Source: Limnephilus marmoratus
Lineage: Eukaryota > Arthropoda > Insecta > Trichoptera > Limnephilidae
DNA: 64,000 nt
Reading direction: 5' to 3'
NCBI GenBank assembly: GCA_917880885.1
Contig: OU862916.1
Coordinates: 54,596,831 to 54,660,830, forward strand
The notes beneath the pieces were generated by a model. The model worked only from the letters and a program-made list of their open reading frames with translations, was not told the origin of the DNA and did no database searches. Below are positions 1-10,674 of this stretch, piece by piece. Positions within the stretch are counted from its first letter, which is position 1. Every line of letters begins with the position of its first letter. A program made the position numbers and the translations under genes.

Positions 1-518
1 TTTTTTGAAAGTTGTTTGGACGCATATAAATAAATTTAAGACATTGAAAACTATAGGTCTGTCTAAGGTCCAAGATATCGGTTTCCTTAAACAATTGTTT
101 AGACGGATAAGATTTAGTTTTCTTGTATATGATCTTAATAATTGATTTTTGGGCAATTTCTAAAGGTTTTACATGATTATTGTAAGTTCCACCCCAGCCA
201 ATTATTCCGTAGGAAAGAGATGAATGGACTAATGCGTCATAAACTAGTTTTATGGTTTTTATATTTACTATATTATACATTCTTTTAAAAATATAATTTA
301 AGTATCTGAGTTCTATGTGGTTGGTCCATTTAAGTTGACAATCTATGGTTACACCTAAGTACTTAATCACTTTTCCTAATTTCATCTCTTCACAGGTAGA
401 GCATGTGGTTGGGTTACAGTTTATATTATGAAACTTTAAATTAAGGTTAGTTTTGGGAGCTGACTTCTGTGTGTTATAGAAAGGAATACAAAGAGTTTTT
501 TCGTAATTCAAAGTAAGA
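1..518 (-). mobile_element. LINE reverse-transcriptase C-terminal fragment, runs off left edge
   Basis: On the minus strand one frame stays open for about 170 codons from near 518 to the window edge, with no start codon. It contains KYLGVTIDCQLKWTNHIEL and, further on, SYGIIGWGG. These are typical of the thumb and post-catalytic region of Jockey/CR1-like non-LTR retrotransposon reverse transcriptases (established family knowledge). The match stops abruptly near 520, so this copy is 5' truncated. The catalytic YADD box is not in the window. A similar but more decayed segment lies at 22700-23155 on the plus strand. Confidence 0.8.
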
Positions 519-1013
519 AGGAACGAACACAACAACCTACAGTCCGGCTCAGAACGGGAATACCTACCTGATAAGAAGGACTCTGAATGTTAAAAATTTC
601 TGTTTTACTGTACTTGATTAATGTATCTTAAATAATCACGAATAAAAAAATCCCGAATAGGCAATTTTGAATTTTATTACAACTAAAATGATACCAAATA
701 GAGAACTCCAGTCCAATTTTTTTTAATGAATAATGACCTTCTATCTTAAATAACAGCATATTTTTTTAGAGTTAGTTTTAATATTTAAAATAATTGTCAA
801 AGTTTTAATTTTTCAAGATACCCCGAAAACCACCGTGTAGTGAATCGTGTGATGTCATCACTCCTGAAAAGTTACTATAAGATCGGGCAATCAGCTGATC
901 AACTGCCGCCAATTTGAAATTCGTTGTTTGAATTATTCTCCCTGGAGTAGCATTACTATTTTTTTTGCAGTAGTTTTTGAATATTTTCAATACTAAAGAT
1001 AAACTAATTTTTA
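519..1013. other. No gene seen; AT-rich spacer
   Basis: Only AT-rich sequence with scattered stops. A 61-codon frame at 805-990 on the minus strand has no recognisable motif and I do not call it. Confidence 0.5.
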
Positions 1014-1060
1014 TTTATTTATTTATTTATTAACGCCCATTTTCGGGGCTTTTAATAAGA
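1014..1060 (-). repeat. LINE-type 3' tail, (TTTA)n next to a GCCC/GGGC hairpin
   Basis: A run of TTTA units is followed by a short hairpin (ACGCCCattttcGGGGC). Read on the minus strand this is a small stem followed by (TAAA)n. The same arrangement occurs at 28934-28975, where it is the 3' end of a recognisable LINE coding fragment, and at 7008-7040 and 39755-39815. This is therefore probably the isolated 3' end of a dead-on-arrival LINE copy. Confidence 0.5.
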
Positions 1061-1722
1061 GATACCTTTATTTTTTAAACTGAATTACTTTGGCCTAAAT
1101 AATGTTTCAATCAAAGATATTCAAATACAAAAGAGATATGCTATGGTGTCCGCCCAACTGTCGGCGGACTACGCCCTAATTAGAGTAGTTTGCATACGAA
1201 AATAATTTGTTCATTTCGTTGATTTTTTGAAGATGTGCATTAGTATTGGTTAACAATATAGTTGGAATACGGAAAGAATTCGTTCATTTAGTTTAACGTT
1301 CGTTTGGTTTATTCGTTAATTATTCGTTCATGTAGTTTATTTGTTAATTGGTAAACAATATTGGCGACACCCGGAAGCGTAGTCCCACCTCGTAAAAACT
1401 GCAGACAGCACATCTACTTATATTTCAATATTTTTGGTTTCAATAAACACAACAACTAAATCTCTATAAACAGTATATAAATAAACGAATAAATTAATTA
1501 GTTGGCTTGTGTCATACCTACATTCCCATACAATGACTTTACTGTGACGTCACGACACGACGAACAGTGACGTCACCACTAAACATTTTAATACTACCAA
1601 CTTGACGGCGTGTTTCTAGGACCCGATTAAAAATTGACTTTTTAATCATTTTTTAAAATCTCTGCATTTAATATTATTTAATAAAACTTATATATTCAGA
1701 ATCAGCATTTATTGGTCTATAT
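1061..1722. other. Spacer without a gene
   Basis: AT-rich, no coding frame recognised. It contains a short perfect hairpin (GTCCGCC/GGCGGAC near 1147) and the two CRE palindromes listed separately. Confidence 0.5.
1545..1575. promoter_or_regulatory. Two consensus CRE palindromes (TGACGTCA)
   Basis: TGACGTCA occurs at 1545-1552 and again at 1568-1575, 23 bases apart start to start. This 8-mer is the consensus site of CREB/ATF-type bZIP factors. The sequence around it has no recognised repeat signature. Whether it works as an enhancer or promoter is unknown; no adjacent gene start was identified. Confidence 0.35.
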
Positions 1723-2558
1723 CAGTGATGGGCAAAGTACGGCCCGCGGGCCAGCTCCGGCCCGCAAACGTATTTAATCCGGCCCGCCGACGATCTTTCA
1801 AAATTATAATATTATACCTATTATATACTTTAAATTTCGAAGGATCGTCGGCGTCAAAATATAATAATCGCGGGCTATTATAGCCAGCTGTATAAAGTAA
1901 ATTATTTGAATTTGAAAAAGACGCCATTTCTAGACTAGCCACGTAGTTAATGTGTTGCGTTGCGATGCGAATTTGAAACTAGGTTTCAAGAGTTTAAGAA
2001 TATTCAGTCATCGCTTGATATTTTTTCAATGCCGGAGAATGTCCCTGCAGTTAGAAATTGTTGAAATGCAGTGCAGCTCAAAATTGTTTTAAAATTTTAA
2101 ACAATTTTTCTTATTTCGAAAAATTAGAATTTTGTAGAAAACTGCCGAAAACTGAGTATCCAAAGATTAAGAAAATAATAGCGATGTTTGGGTCGTCGCG
2201 CGTCATATGTCGGCAAACAGTCGTTTTCGACCATGAAATTGCGGAAAAACTCCGTCAGAAATCGGTTAACTGATGAGCACCTTTTCTCGCTGCTAAAGGT
2301 TACTTCGTCGCAGCTCAAACCTGCATTTGAAGACATTATGGCCAATCAAAAACAATTTCATATGTCTCACACACCAACCATAACCGGGCCTTAAAATAGA
2401 AGTTAAATAATTGTAATCTGTAACTTATATTAGCGTTTGTGTGTAAAGTAAAGTAATATAGATTTTAAAACAAAATGCATTTTGGCTATACTCCTGGCCC
2501 TCATCTGAAATTTTTGTAAACTTTCTGGCCCGCCATGAAGAAAGTTTGCCCACCACTG
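1723..2558 (+). mobile_element. Non-autonomous hAT transposon with perfect 8-bp target duplication
   Basis: The element starts CAGTGATGGGCAAAGTACGG and ends TTTGCCCACCACTG. These are imperfect terminal inverted repeats with a GGCCCGC-rich subterminal zone. It is flanked by the perfect direct repeat GTCTATAT (1715-1722 and 2559-2566), the 8-bp duplication expected of hAT transposases. Inside, around 2165-2330, two overlapping plus-strand frames carry remnants of the hAT C-terminal dimerisation domain (QSFSTMKLRKNSVRNRLTDE). The 836-bp length and missing catalytic region mark it as an internally deleted copy. Confidence 0.85.
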
Positions 2559-2599
2559 GTCTATATGAACATATTTTTCACTGGAGTTTCTTATTCTAA

Positions 2600-2938
2600 T
2601 CGGGGAACCTGCAAAAATTACTCCAAGTCTTAAAAATCCTTAAACGACAAAGATCATTCCAAAACCTCAAGCAGCAAAGATTAAATCCTCAAGCTAGAAT
2701 TCAAAACCTCGAAAGTCAACTTCATAGTATCAAGGCGTCAATTTCAAATAAGACTGACGGAAAAACCGCGCTCGGAAAGTCGTCTAAAGAAGATTCTTCG
2801 GATCCAATCTCTACGACCTCATCACATAATCGGCGGATGCGGCTTACTGTACTCGTATCTTCGCTTTGTCATGATGTGGCCCGAGAAATGGAACGTTCAA
2901 AATCCATATTTATAAGTGAAGGAACAATATTTACATAG
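2600..2938 (+). CDS. Open frame of 113 codons without an early ATG; unknown
   Basis: Bounded by TAA (2597-2599) and TAG (2936-2938), this plus-strand frame stays open for 113 codons and has a higher GC content than its surroundings. The predicted product starts with a Leu/Gln/Lys-rich stretch that could form a coiled coil (LQKLLQVLKILKRQR, then QARIQNLESQLHSIKA). A Lys/Ser/Asp-rich linker and a short hydrophobic piece (LTVLVSSLCHDVA) follow. There is no clear splice acceptor and the first ATG is late. It could be an unrecognised exon, a piece of an unlisted transposon such as a gag-like ORF1, or chance. Confidence 0.25.
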   Translation, partial: SGNLQKLLQVLKILKRQRSFQNLKQQRLNPQARIQNLESQLHSIKASISNKTDGKTALGKSSKEDSSDPISTTSSHNRRMRLTVLVSSLCHDVAREMERSKSIFISEGTIFT

Positions 2939-3439
2939 AGTAGATAGACCGGAAAGGATGTGAAATATTAACGACTTCCATCGTCAAAGAATTCTTTTCA
3001 CGGTATTCATTATTGATTCCAATTGATTTCCGGGTTCATAGGTACTCGGTACTCGGTACTACCAATCTTCTATTATTTCACAGGCATAATAATTAGATGG
3101 AGATCTATTATTGTATGCTATGAAGATTTTTTTATATTAGTTATTTGCATAATTATTACGTATTACATACATTGAATCTAAGTGACGTTTTCCGATTTTC
3201 GTAACAACAAACGTAAGCGTAGCTGATTTTATGAGTTGATGCATATTTTTGTGGTACTGTGTGGTACCCATCTGCACGTAGTTATTGTGCGTTTTTATAA
3301 TTACCGTGACGATTCACGGTTACGGTACCGTGAAGGCAAAAAAATGCAATAAACTCAAGTTCCTTGTCACTGTAATGCTGCAGCTCTTTTTTACTCACGA
3401 TTGTAAGGGTGATAATGATTGTAAGGGAGATTTTGATAA
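2939..3439. other. Spacer, nothing recognised
   Basis: AT-rich. A small tandem repeat of GGTACTC units lies near 3040-3058. No coding frame or element ends recognised. Confidence 0.45.
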
Positions 3440-3632
3440 TGATTGTATGATTCCTTTGGGGTAGGGGTGCAGAGACACGTTCACCGTTTGAGCGCTAATA
3501 CCCTTTTCTTTCCCAGAACTTCCTCTCCTTCCTTTCCTAAAAAGACCCTCCACACAGCTTCCCCAAAAATGACACAAGCCCTAAGGGGAATTATTTTCCT
3601 CATGGCCTCCTGTGTGGAGATAATGTAATAAA
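3440..3632 (+). repeat. Repeat family A, 3' half with A-rich tail
   Basis: It carries the family A 3' signature: a C/T-rich stretch with cttcctctccttcctttcc, AAAAAGACCCTCCACACAGC, then ATTATTTTCCTC and CTGTGTGGAG, followed by taatgtaataaaa. The same 3' end, each time followed by A-rich sequence, recurs at 14864-15276, 22625-22695, 40617-41038, 43545-43670 and 52884-53200, and inverted at 25588-25980, 50933-51275 and 54868-55117. The constant 3' end with variable 5' truncation fits a retroposon copied by a LINE enzyme. Confidence 0.7.
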
Positions 3633-3639
3633 ATCCATG

Positions 3640-3790
3640 TTTGTTGACCAGATCTGTACAGCCAGATTCTTCTCCACCTTTTTTTTCTTCATTTCTTTCT
3701 CCACCCCACTCCTTTCAGCCTCACGACGTACCTAATTGGTAATGTCACTGGTTTAGAGCAGTTGGGACTCTTGTGTGGTTTATTTAAAAG
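3640..3790 (+). repeat. SINE (family B) body fragment
   Basis: GTTGACCAGATCTG, the C/T-rich linker, CTTTCAGCCTCACGACGTACC and GGGACTCTTGTGTGGT match the body of the full-length SINE at 51415-51823 in the same order. The tRNA-like head is missing. It abuts the family A fragment on its left. Confidence 0.65.
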
Positions 3791-4004
3791 GAGTTGTTAA
3801 GTGCCTACCCGTCTATCCAAATCTGATTAACAAGCATGCCTAAATGAAAGTGTTACAACTATTCGTTTCTGAGTGTTTATCTGCCTGCACGGAAGTTAAA
3901 TTACACACGTCAAAAAACATAACCTAACACAACTTTTTTTTTTTTTAATATGAAATTTATTTAAAGCAACTTAAAACACACAAAAAATTTAACCCATTAA
4001 AATA

Positions 4005-4289
4005 CAAATATGTCTATTCTGGAAGAGCTAGGCATCCACATTAGGCTTTCAACTATCTTCGTACAACGTATCTTAATATACTTTGGACACATTGCTCGCC
4101 AAACTGAGGACTCCAACTTGGAGAAACTCATAGTCGCTGGCAAAGTGGAAGGCAGAAGAAGCAGAGGAAGGTCACCAACACGCTGGAGTGAACAAGTATC
4201 ACTGCCGACCGGCACCTCGGTGTCCGCACCTCTCTATGCAGCGCAGGACCGCGAGAAGTGGTGTAGTGGTCACAATCTTCAGCAATGAG
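4005..4289 (+). mobile_element. LINE ORF2 C-terminal fragment
   Basis: The plus-strand frame includes YFGHIARQ, LEKLIVAGKVEGRRSRGRS and PTRWSEQ. This is the conserved C-terminal tail found after the reverse transcriptase in many arthropod endonuclease/RT non-LTR elements (GHI.R...LEKLI..GKVEGRRSRGR pattern). The frame ends at a TGA inside an (AAG)n-like 3' tail near 4286. Only the last roughly 90 codons remain. A different LINE with a comparable tail (GHVERM) is at 9761-10165. Confidence 0.75.
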
Positions 4290-5186
4290 AAGAAGAAGGG
4301 AAAAAAACAGTTGTTTTGACGTGTGTAATTCCATTATTAAAATTATATGAAACTTGTAGAGCTCCATGTGTATTTTCTTCCACTTGAAATTCCGTCCGTG
4401 TGTAATTCTGGCATTATAATATTGGTACATGAAATTAACGACGCGATAATTTCATTATAATATCATGTTTTTACATTTTATTATTATAAACTGTGTTTAT
4501 ACTCAACTCCAATATCAAACACGCCGAGCTCAAAATATACATGAAAATAGTTACACGCGTTTATTCATCCAACAGATATTTCCATACATGGTAATTCTTC
4601 TTTTTTCACTTTAATTGTACATATATCACAATTTTTATATATTATTATGTTTTCCAGGTGGGCTTCACATTTAAAAACCACGAAACTTTGGAATCCTACT
4701 GAGTGATTCCCTAAACATACAAAATTCCTTTGCCTTGTGTGAAAGAATTTACTATATTCTATTTCATACACAAACTGTAAGCGATTCCTTTACGGACTCA
4801 TGAATGGAATATTTTTGTCTATTAACGCTCTTAAACCTGGTTTTTAAACTAAGTAAATTTTTTAATAACAACGCAAGTTTATATATTCACAATCATCATA
4901 TATTTCTTCGAAGGAATTAATGACACATCTTTAGCCATAAATAATTGTTTACTGGAAGTGTCGCGAATGTCAAAATTTATCCCGTTCCAGGAGGGCAGTA
5001 ACCAAAAATTCGGTCTCTGGAGGTTTATATGGCAAGGGTTATGTGCTTCAATCCCGCGGAGTGAGTAATCACAAAAATAATAATTAGATGCTTTTTCGAA
5101 AGCAGCTTTCGTTAGTTATGGCCGGTTAAACATCTCCCTAGCAGGACAGCCCTAAGTATCAACATTCCAAATTAAATAATCCTTAC
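4290..5186. other. Spacer, nothing recognised
   Basis: AT-rich sequence without coding frames that show a motif. No inverted repeats with target duplication were recognised. Confidence 0.45.
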
Positions 5187-6787
5187 CAGGGCTGGGCAGT
5201 ATTTGAAATACTTGTAATTGAAATACGTATATTGTATTTGTATTTCAATTACTTCCTAAAAATGTATTTTGTAATTGGTATTTCAATTACCTGCTGCTGA
5301 GGTATTTTGTAATTTGTATTTCAAATACTTATGGCTTCAAAATACATTTTCAAATACATTTGGCGATCTTAATAATGATAATGAAAAATAAACACACATA
5401 GATAATACATAGACTAAAAACGCTAGAATCCTGTACTATTGTCCTTTGCTATAGCACTCTTACTAATGATTATTTATAGTTCTCATATATCATTGCTTTA
5501 TAATGTATGTAATTTTTTTTTACGTCATGCTAGTTATTATTATTGTCCTGTGCTATAATAGCACTGTTATTGTACATTTTGTACCATTTTATATTATATT
5601 TGTCATTGCTTTATATTGTACATTTTTGTATCATAGTATTAGATCAAGCACTATAGGAATACTTTGACAAATTACTAGATTATTTTTAAGTACTACTTTA
5701 CTGTAGACCGCACTTGAAGTGAAATAACACAAAACTGTGCTAAACAAATGTCATCCATTTATATATAAAATGAATCCTTGTTTCCCTTGGTCACGCCATA
5801 ACTTCAGAATGACTTTACCTATTTCATTCATTTTTTTTAAAGATTTCTAATACTTTATAGGAGTTTCTTACTGAAAGAAAAATTAAGAAAATTACGCAGA
5901 AAATTGGATAATTTCAGAAAACTTAACGACTATTTTAACTTCGCACGTTTGGCAGTTTGCGCGTCTGATGAAATTGAATTTAGCAGGCAGCTGTTTTTTT
6001 TTGTAACAAAAGAATTGTCTATGGATTTTTTAAATTATAGATATTTTAAATAGGTACATATTTTAGGTACCAGATTTGATTGATTGTTCTTATAATATAG
6101 TAAAATTAATATTTGTAATATGTGAAAAATGAAAATTTGAATTAAAAAATTGTAGTAGCTGGCACGCGAGCTGTTTGAAAATTGAATGTTCTGGGACTAA
6201 ATATATGGAACGCGGGAGGGGGGTTGGCGGAATGGGGGAGCGGGAGAGGGGAGAGGGTAGGCAGGGAAGGTGGAAGGGAAATGCAAGAGGGGAAGGGGAT
6301 ACGGTAGGGGAACGGGGACGCACGGAAAAGGACATGCAGGGAGAAACAATTTATTTCTTTGAATATGGCATTGCAACGCATGCCGGGAACCAGCTAGTGT
6401 TATTATCATAAAAATTATTATAATCTAACACCTAAGTCCTATACTACAAAACTTTACAAGTGGAGACGAGATGTGTCTCCTGAGCATTATCCAATATGAT
6501 TAGTCAATTTTAGCACGTCTCTGTTTCACTCTGCTCAGCTTTGCTTCAATGGAAACGCACCCTTAGACATGGGCATTTACGACAATTTATTGCAACCAAA
6601 GGTTCTACCAAAACCAAATGTATTTTGTATTTTGTATTTGAAATTAAAAAATGGTTAAAATACTGTATTTTGTATTTCGTATTTCAAATACATGACTTGA
6701 AAGTATTTTGTATTTTAAATACATGCGAAAAAGTATTTTGTAATTTGTATTTTAATTACAGCAAAGCATGTATTTTGCCCAGCCCTG
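5187..6787. mobile_element. Non-autonomous hAT element, perfect 8-bp duplication, with Helitron inside
   Basis: The left end CAGGGCTGGGCAGTATTT and the right end ATTTTGCCCAGCCCTG are inverted repeats. They are flanked by the perfect direct repeat ATCCTTAC (5179-5186 and 6788-6795). Subterminal zones at both ends are packed with alternations of GTATTTTGTATTT and TTTCAAATAC, which probably are transposase-binding arrays. No transposase frame was found. A Helitron (5754-6397) sits inside, so the hAT insertion is older. Confidence 0.85.
5754..6397 (+). mobile_element. Non-autonomous Helitron with purine-rich core
   Basis: The 5' end begins A|TCCATTTATATATAAAATG and the 3' end is ACCAGCTAG|T, matching the Helitron rule of insertion between A and T with 3' CTRR and no target duplication. 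The interior shares TGGCACGCGAGCTGTTTGAAA, split around 6160, with copies at 18797, 42509 and 48115. From about 6200 to 6340 the plus strand is almost entirely G and A. No Rep/helicase frame is present. Confidence 0.75.
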
Positions 6788-8479
6788 ATCCTTACCCGTG
6801 TTTTTTACGGCATTATGATACGATTATTCTAAAGTGCATTTCAAATTCTGTGTTCTTTTTATCTCCAAATTGCTGATTGTGTTGTATACCTAGGTATTAC
6901 TTCTAGGTATGTGGAGGAGTGTTTCATTTTCGTTTGACTGCATTTAAAAAAAATATTTGTCTCTTTTTAATAATTTAAATAATAAAAACTCAATCATTTG
7001 GCTATTTAAGTTTATTTATTTACGCCCTTTTTAGAGACATTTACGTATGAAAATTAAAAATTATACAGTATTTATTAAACGTACCTAAACTACCTCGTTT
7101 ACCATATTTTTATGTTCGTTTAAAGATAAAGATTATTGTGATTATCTTGAAATCTCGACAAAATAATATCAATTTTTTTTTTCTGAAACCCATGACCATG
7201 ATACAATGTCATTTATGGTCGGTATTTGTAATTATTTTAAAGAAATTGTTTAATTTTATTGAAATTTTAATATAATTGCACTAGCCCATTTTTAATGTTA
7301 TTTATGCATCGTTCAATCATACATTTGGTATATTTTTACTCGATACAACTTTCAGAAATGAATCTCATCTCATTTAAGATTTTTTAAATGAAATCTGTTA
7401 TATATGAATAGTTAAGTAGATTAAGTAGTTTTTTTCTAAGAAAATTATAAGGTTATGTCTGTTATGAGCTTCCAAAGTGAGATCGATTTAAATAAGTTTT
7501 TGTACCCTGTTTTACGTTTGTATATTGATCGAGCAGTTTTTTTACATTGCGAGAGAAAATGTAAAATCTCGTTAGTTGGTATTGTATAGTGCAAAAATGC
7601 AGAGATCCGCCTTTCAAATGAATTTCAACGAATGTAAAGCTGGAATAAAAGGCGTCATAATTTGAGCCACAATGATCGAGTACCTACCCCAAATTAATGC
7701 TGTGGCCAAGACTTTTATGAAAATAGTGCTTACCCAAACTTCCCAAAGAGAATACTATCATTTAAAATAAATATGTATATAAATAGTATGCTTGTGCAAA
7801 TGAACATACAGGTACGAGTACAGTAGCCATGCTATTTAAATTGTGGTAGGTTTTAACGCGTATTTATTTATCTAGTAAAGTGAAGATGTTTTGTCGATCG
7901 ACACATTTTTTTGTAGAAGGTACCATGACAGTAAAACGTTCCTATTTTTAGTTAAGCTTTTTATTTTACGCTTTTGCCTTTATTCTGTCAGTGAGCAGTA
8001 TACAAGAAATTCGAAGTGTATTATATTTGCTTCTCGAAAATAAAATCTGTTTTCGAATTACTAGTTATTTTTACAATGTTGCGCAAATTGCTGGCTGCGT
8101 AAAAAACTTAACTATAAATCTCAATTCGAGTAAATAAAAATTCGGGTTTGCTTCCAAACTTGAATATTTGTAGCTCTATTTAGTTGATACTTTTACAAAT
8201 GTGTTATAATTTACTCACTCAATATTAGCGTGGCTACGCCAGGCGGCTCTTTTAAATACGAACATTCAGATTCTGTGCAAAAAAAGTCTCACAATGGACG
8301 GCGTTGCAAACCTTTGCCTTACTTTAGCGAACTTTACTTTTCTGCAGAAGTTCTGGTTATTCCGATGTGCGCTCTTCGGTGGTCAATGTACGACTAATGT
8401 CGTAGTTTATTCTAAACACTCTCGAACCCTCCTGGTGCCTAAAATTTGGTCGTGTGGTTTGCATCTAGTTCGTGGAAAT
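6788..8479. other. Spacer; LINE tail near 7008, otherwise nothing recognised
   Basis: At 7008-7040 TTTATTTATTTACGCCC followed by a short stem resembles the LINE 3' tail seen at 1014 and 28934. The rest is AT-rich without motifs. Confidence 0.45.
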
Positions 8480-8654
8480 CAGAGGCGGATTGATTTAGGG
8501 GGGGGGGGGCACGGGGGCACGTGCCCCCCCCAGAAAGTATATTTTTTGTACTGTGGAGATTCCATCACAGTACAGAAAACAGTATCTATCAAACATTTTT
8601 TTGCCCGTCCGCCCCTTGTGCCCCCCCCAGAAAAAAATCCTGGATCCGCCCTTG
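8480..8654. mobile_element. hAT-type MITE with G/C homopolymer arms
   Basis: The ends CAGAGGCGGATTGATTTAGG and CCTGGATCCGCCCTTG form imperfect inverted repeats, flanked by the perfect 8-bp direct repeat GTGGAAAT (8472-8479 and 8655-8662). Next to the left end is a run of G, and near the right end are runs of C (CCCCCCCCAGAAA occurs twice). A close relative is nested at 57589-57793. A 131-codon frame here is an artefact running through the element. Confidence 0.85.
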
Positions 8655-8662
8655 GTGGAAAT

Positions 8663-9460
8663 GATACCCAAATGTCATGTTGTCTATGACTTTTAGCTAT
8701 TTTTAGCTTAAAATGGGTATGGAGAAATTGGGGTACATATATGTGAAGTTTAATTCCATTATTATTTGACGATCAAAGAATTCTAAAGATGTTTCCCTAA
8801 ACCAGGCTTCGCTAAGAGGCTTCGAATTGAATCTTACAAAAACCTAGTGCTCGATGAGGTTTTTGTTTATAAGTTCACACTTTCTTCACGTGGTGCAAAG
8901 TAATCTTTAGTGTGCGTAGAAGATATAAGTAACAAAACACTTCGGGTCGCATCAAAGATATTGAAATGGTCTCGCAGTTACGCCGAAAGTATCCGAAAGT
9001 AGATTTACGAAGTCTTTAGGTTTTGGGGGCTTCCCAGATCAGAACTAGCCCTCAGCCTGGAAGAACGTTTATCCTCAGAAGTATTTTTGATTATAATTTG
9101 AAAATAAACATTGTATCAACTTAAGTCTTTCTTTCAAGCATCCTATGGTTTTAAGGATAATATTCACTGGAGAATATAGGTCCCGGTACTCACCATATGA
9201 AGGTATTCTCTGGAGAGAGTACAAAAGACATTACAATAATGTATGTGTACACAAATAGGTACTGTACTGTAATGTGCAGTTACTGCCGATGTATCTGTCT
9301 CTGTCTGGTGTGATGCAGTAATCACCTGCACCCAAGGCACATTCATAATTCTTTTCTTTTCCTTTTAAACGAGGCATTGTAAACAAATGCGGGAGTGAAA
9401 TGTGGGCTCGAAAAAACCGCAATAAAATGCGAATTCATAATAGAGATTGTTTATATAGAT
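8663..9460. other. Spacer, nothing recognised
   Basis: No coding frame with a recognisable motif and no element ends. Confidence 0.4.
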
Positions 9461-9760
9461 TTAGGGTGGGTTTTTTCATTTGCACTCTACTTTAGCTTAG
9501 CAGTTTACAGTTCCTTTAGCAGTGCATTTGACATTTACGGCAAAATGGGTTTTTTCACGATGCCAACTGCTTAGGTAAAAGTAAATAGGGATGACAGCAT
9601 AAAAACTAACCTAATTCCCACATTTTCGTATTGGGAACTGTGTATATATTTTTTTCATGTGGCAACCCACACAATAAATGTCAAACATTGTGTGCTTCAT
9701 CTATGGTTGCGTTGCTGTTTGTTTCACGGGGATTGGTATATTTATGGTTTCACGTTTTAA

Positions 9761-10165
9761 CTAACCAAATAACCATCACGCCGTTTCTCCGCAGGGGTAG
9801 GCAGAGAGGACGGACCGCTAAACAACTCGGTCTTGGCACACACTCTTTGCCTCACTCACATTCATACATCGTCTCATACATTCTCTTCTATTATTCTGAC
9901 TTTTGACATGGCCCGACTCAAGTATCTGATTCACTTGATCGTGCCATGTCTTCCTCGGGCGTCCCCGACTTCTTCTACCATTCACATTCGCGTCGTATAT
10001 TCTTCTTACACTACTTTCTTCGATCATTCGCTCTACATGCCCAAACCATCTAAGGGTCCCTTTCTTAATCTTACGCATTATGCTTACATCAGCCTTACAT
10101 TCTTTGCGGATATCCACATTTCTCACACGATCGTACATTGTTTTACCACACATACGTCTCAGGGA
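9761..10165 (-). mobile_element. 5'-truncated LINE with 11-bp target duplication
   Basis: The minus-strand frame holds KIKKGTLRWFGHVERM, RSRGRPRKTWHDQVNQIL and CMRRCMNVSEAKSVCQD, the C-terminal tail of an endonuclease/RT non-LTR element. It then has a premature TAG and continues to SAYPCGETA followed by TGA. After the stop come decayed GTTA-type units. The insert is flanked by TCACGTTTTAA at 9750-9760 and 10166-10176. Copies of the same 3' end lie at 12739-12951 and 39238-39360. Confidence 0.85.
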
Positions 10166-10222
10166 TCACGTTTTAAATTGTAATAAAATTATTAGCAATG
10201 AGTAATTCTTTCGAATAACATA

Positions 10223-10414
10223 TCATATCATATCTGCAATTAATGTAGTCAAAAGTCGAGCAGTTTCTTTATTAACGCGAAATCGGCATACGAAATCTAG
10301 GTCTTCCATTAGATAGAAATTCCTGCGTATATTATGTCGCTTTTCACGTCGTGTCATATAATTAATTATTAGTTCATCGTCAGAACCTGATGAACTGTCA
10401 CTTGTTGCGAACAT
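10223..10414 (-). pseudogene. Harbinger nuclease N-terminal remnant
   Basis: A 63-codon minus-strand frame starts with an acidic Ser/Asp-rich segment, followed by an RREKRHNIRRNFY basic stretch and DLDFVCRFRVNKETARLLTT. This order fits the region just before the DDE domain of PIF/Harbinger transposases. The frame is cut 46 bases from the inserted LINE. No DDE residues remain. Confidence 0.45.
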
Positions 10415-10674
10415 AATGATAAAATACTAGCAAATACCGTAAAATAGATAGCAAGAATATCTCTGAACTGTCACCAAAGTGACATTTAGACAATGGCCGC
10501 CATTTTGGTTACCTTTACTTTAGCATTTGCAGCAACATTGTGAGCCTGTAAGATGTAAGGTGAAAGTAAACGGTAAATGTCAAATGAAAAAACCCATTTC
10601 TATGCATTTGACTGTTTACTTTTACAATTAGCATTGCATTTAGCATTCTCGGTAAATGAAGAAACCCACCCTTA

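Larger units (their letters stand above)
9464..10671 (-). mobile_element. PIF/Harbinger-like element with TTA duplication
   Basis: The left end GGGTGGGTTTTTTCATTTGC and the right end (reverse complement) GGGTGGGTTTCTTCATTTAC are inverted repeats, flanked by TTA (9461-9463 and 10672-10674), the usual PIF/Harbinger target. Inner repeats of the same words occur near 9540 and 10590. A minus-strand frame at 10223-10414 gives MEDLDFVCRFRVNKETARLL, resembling the N-terminal region of Harbinger nucleases (FRxRFRxSKE pattern). The remainder of the nuclease is absent. A LINE fragment (9761-10165) is inserted inside. Confidence 0.75.

Noticed and set aside
6090..6411. Several overlapping frames on both strands near 6.2 kb
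   Set aside because: They come from the purine-only Helitron core, which lacks stop codons for compositional reasons.
8294..8689. 131-codon plus-strand open frame
   Set aside because: It runs through the hAT MITE at 8480-8654, including its G and C runs (Gly and Pro strings). No domain.
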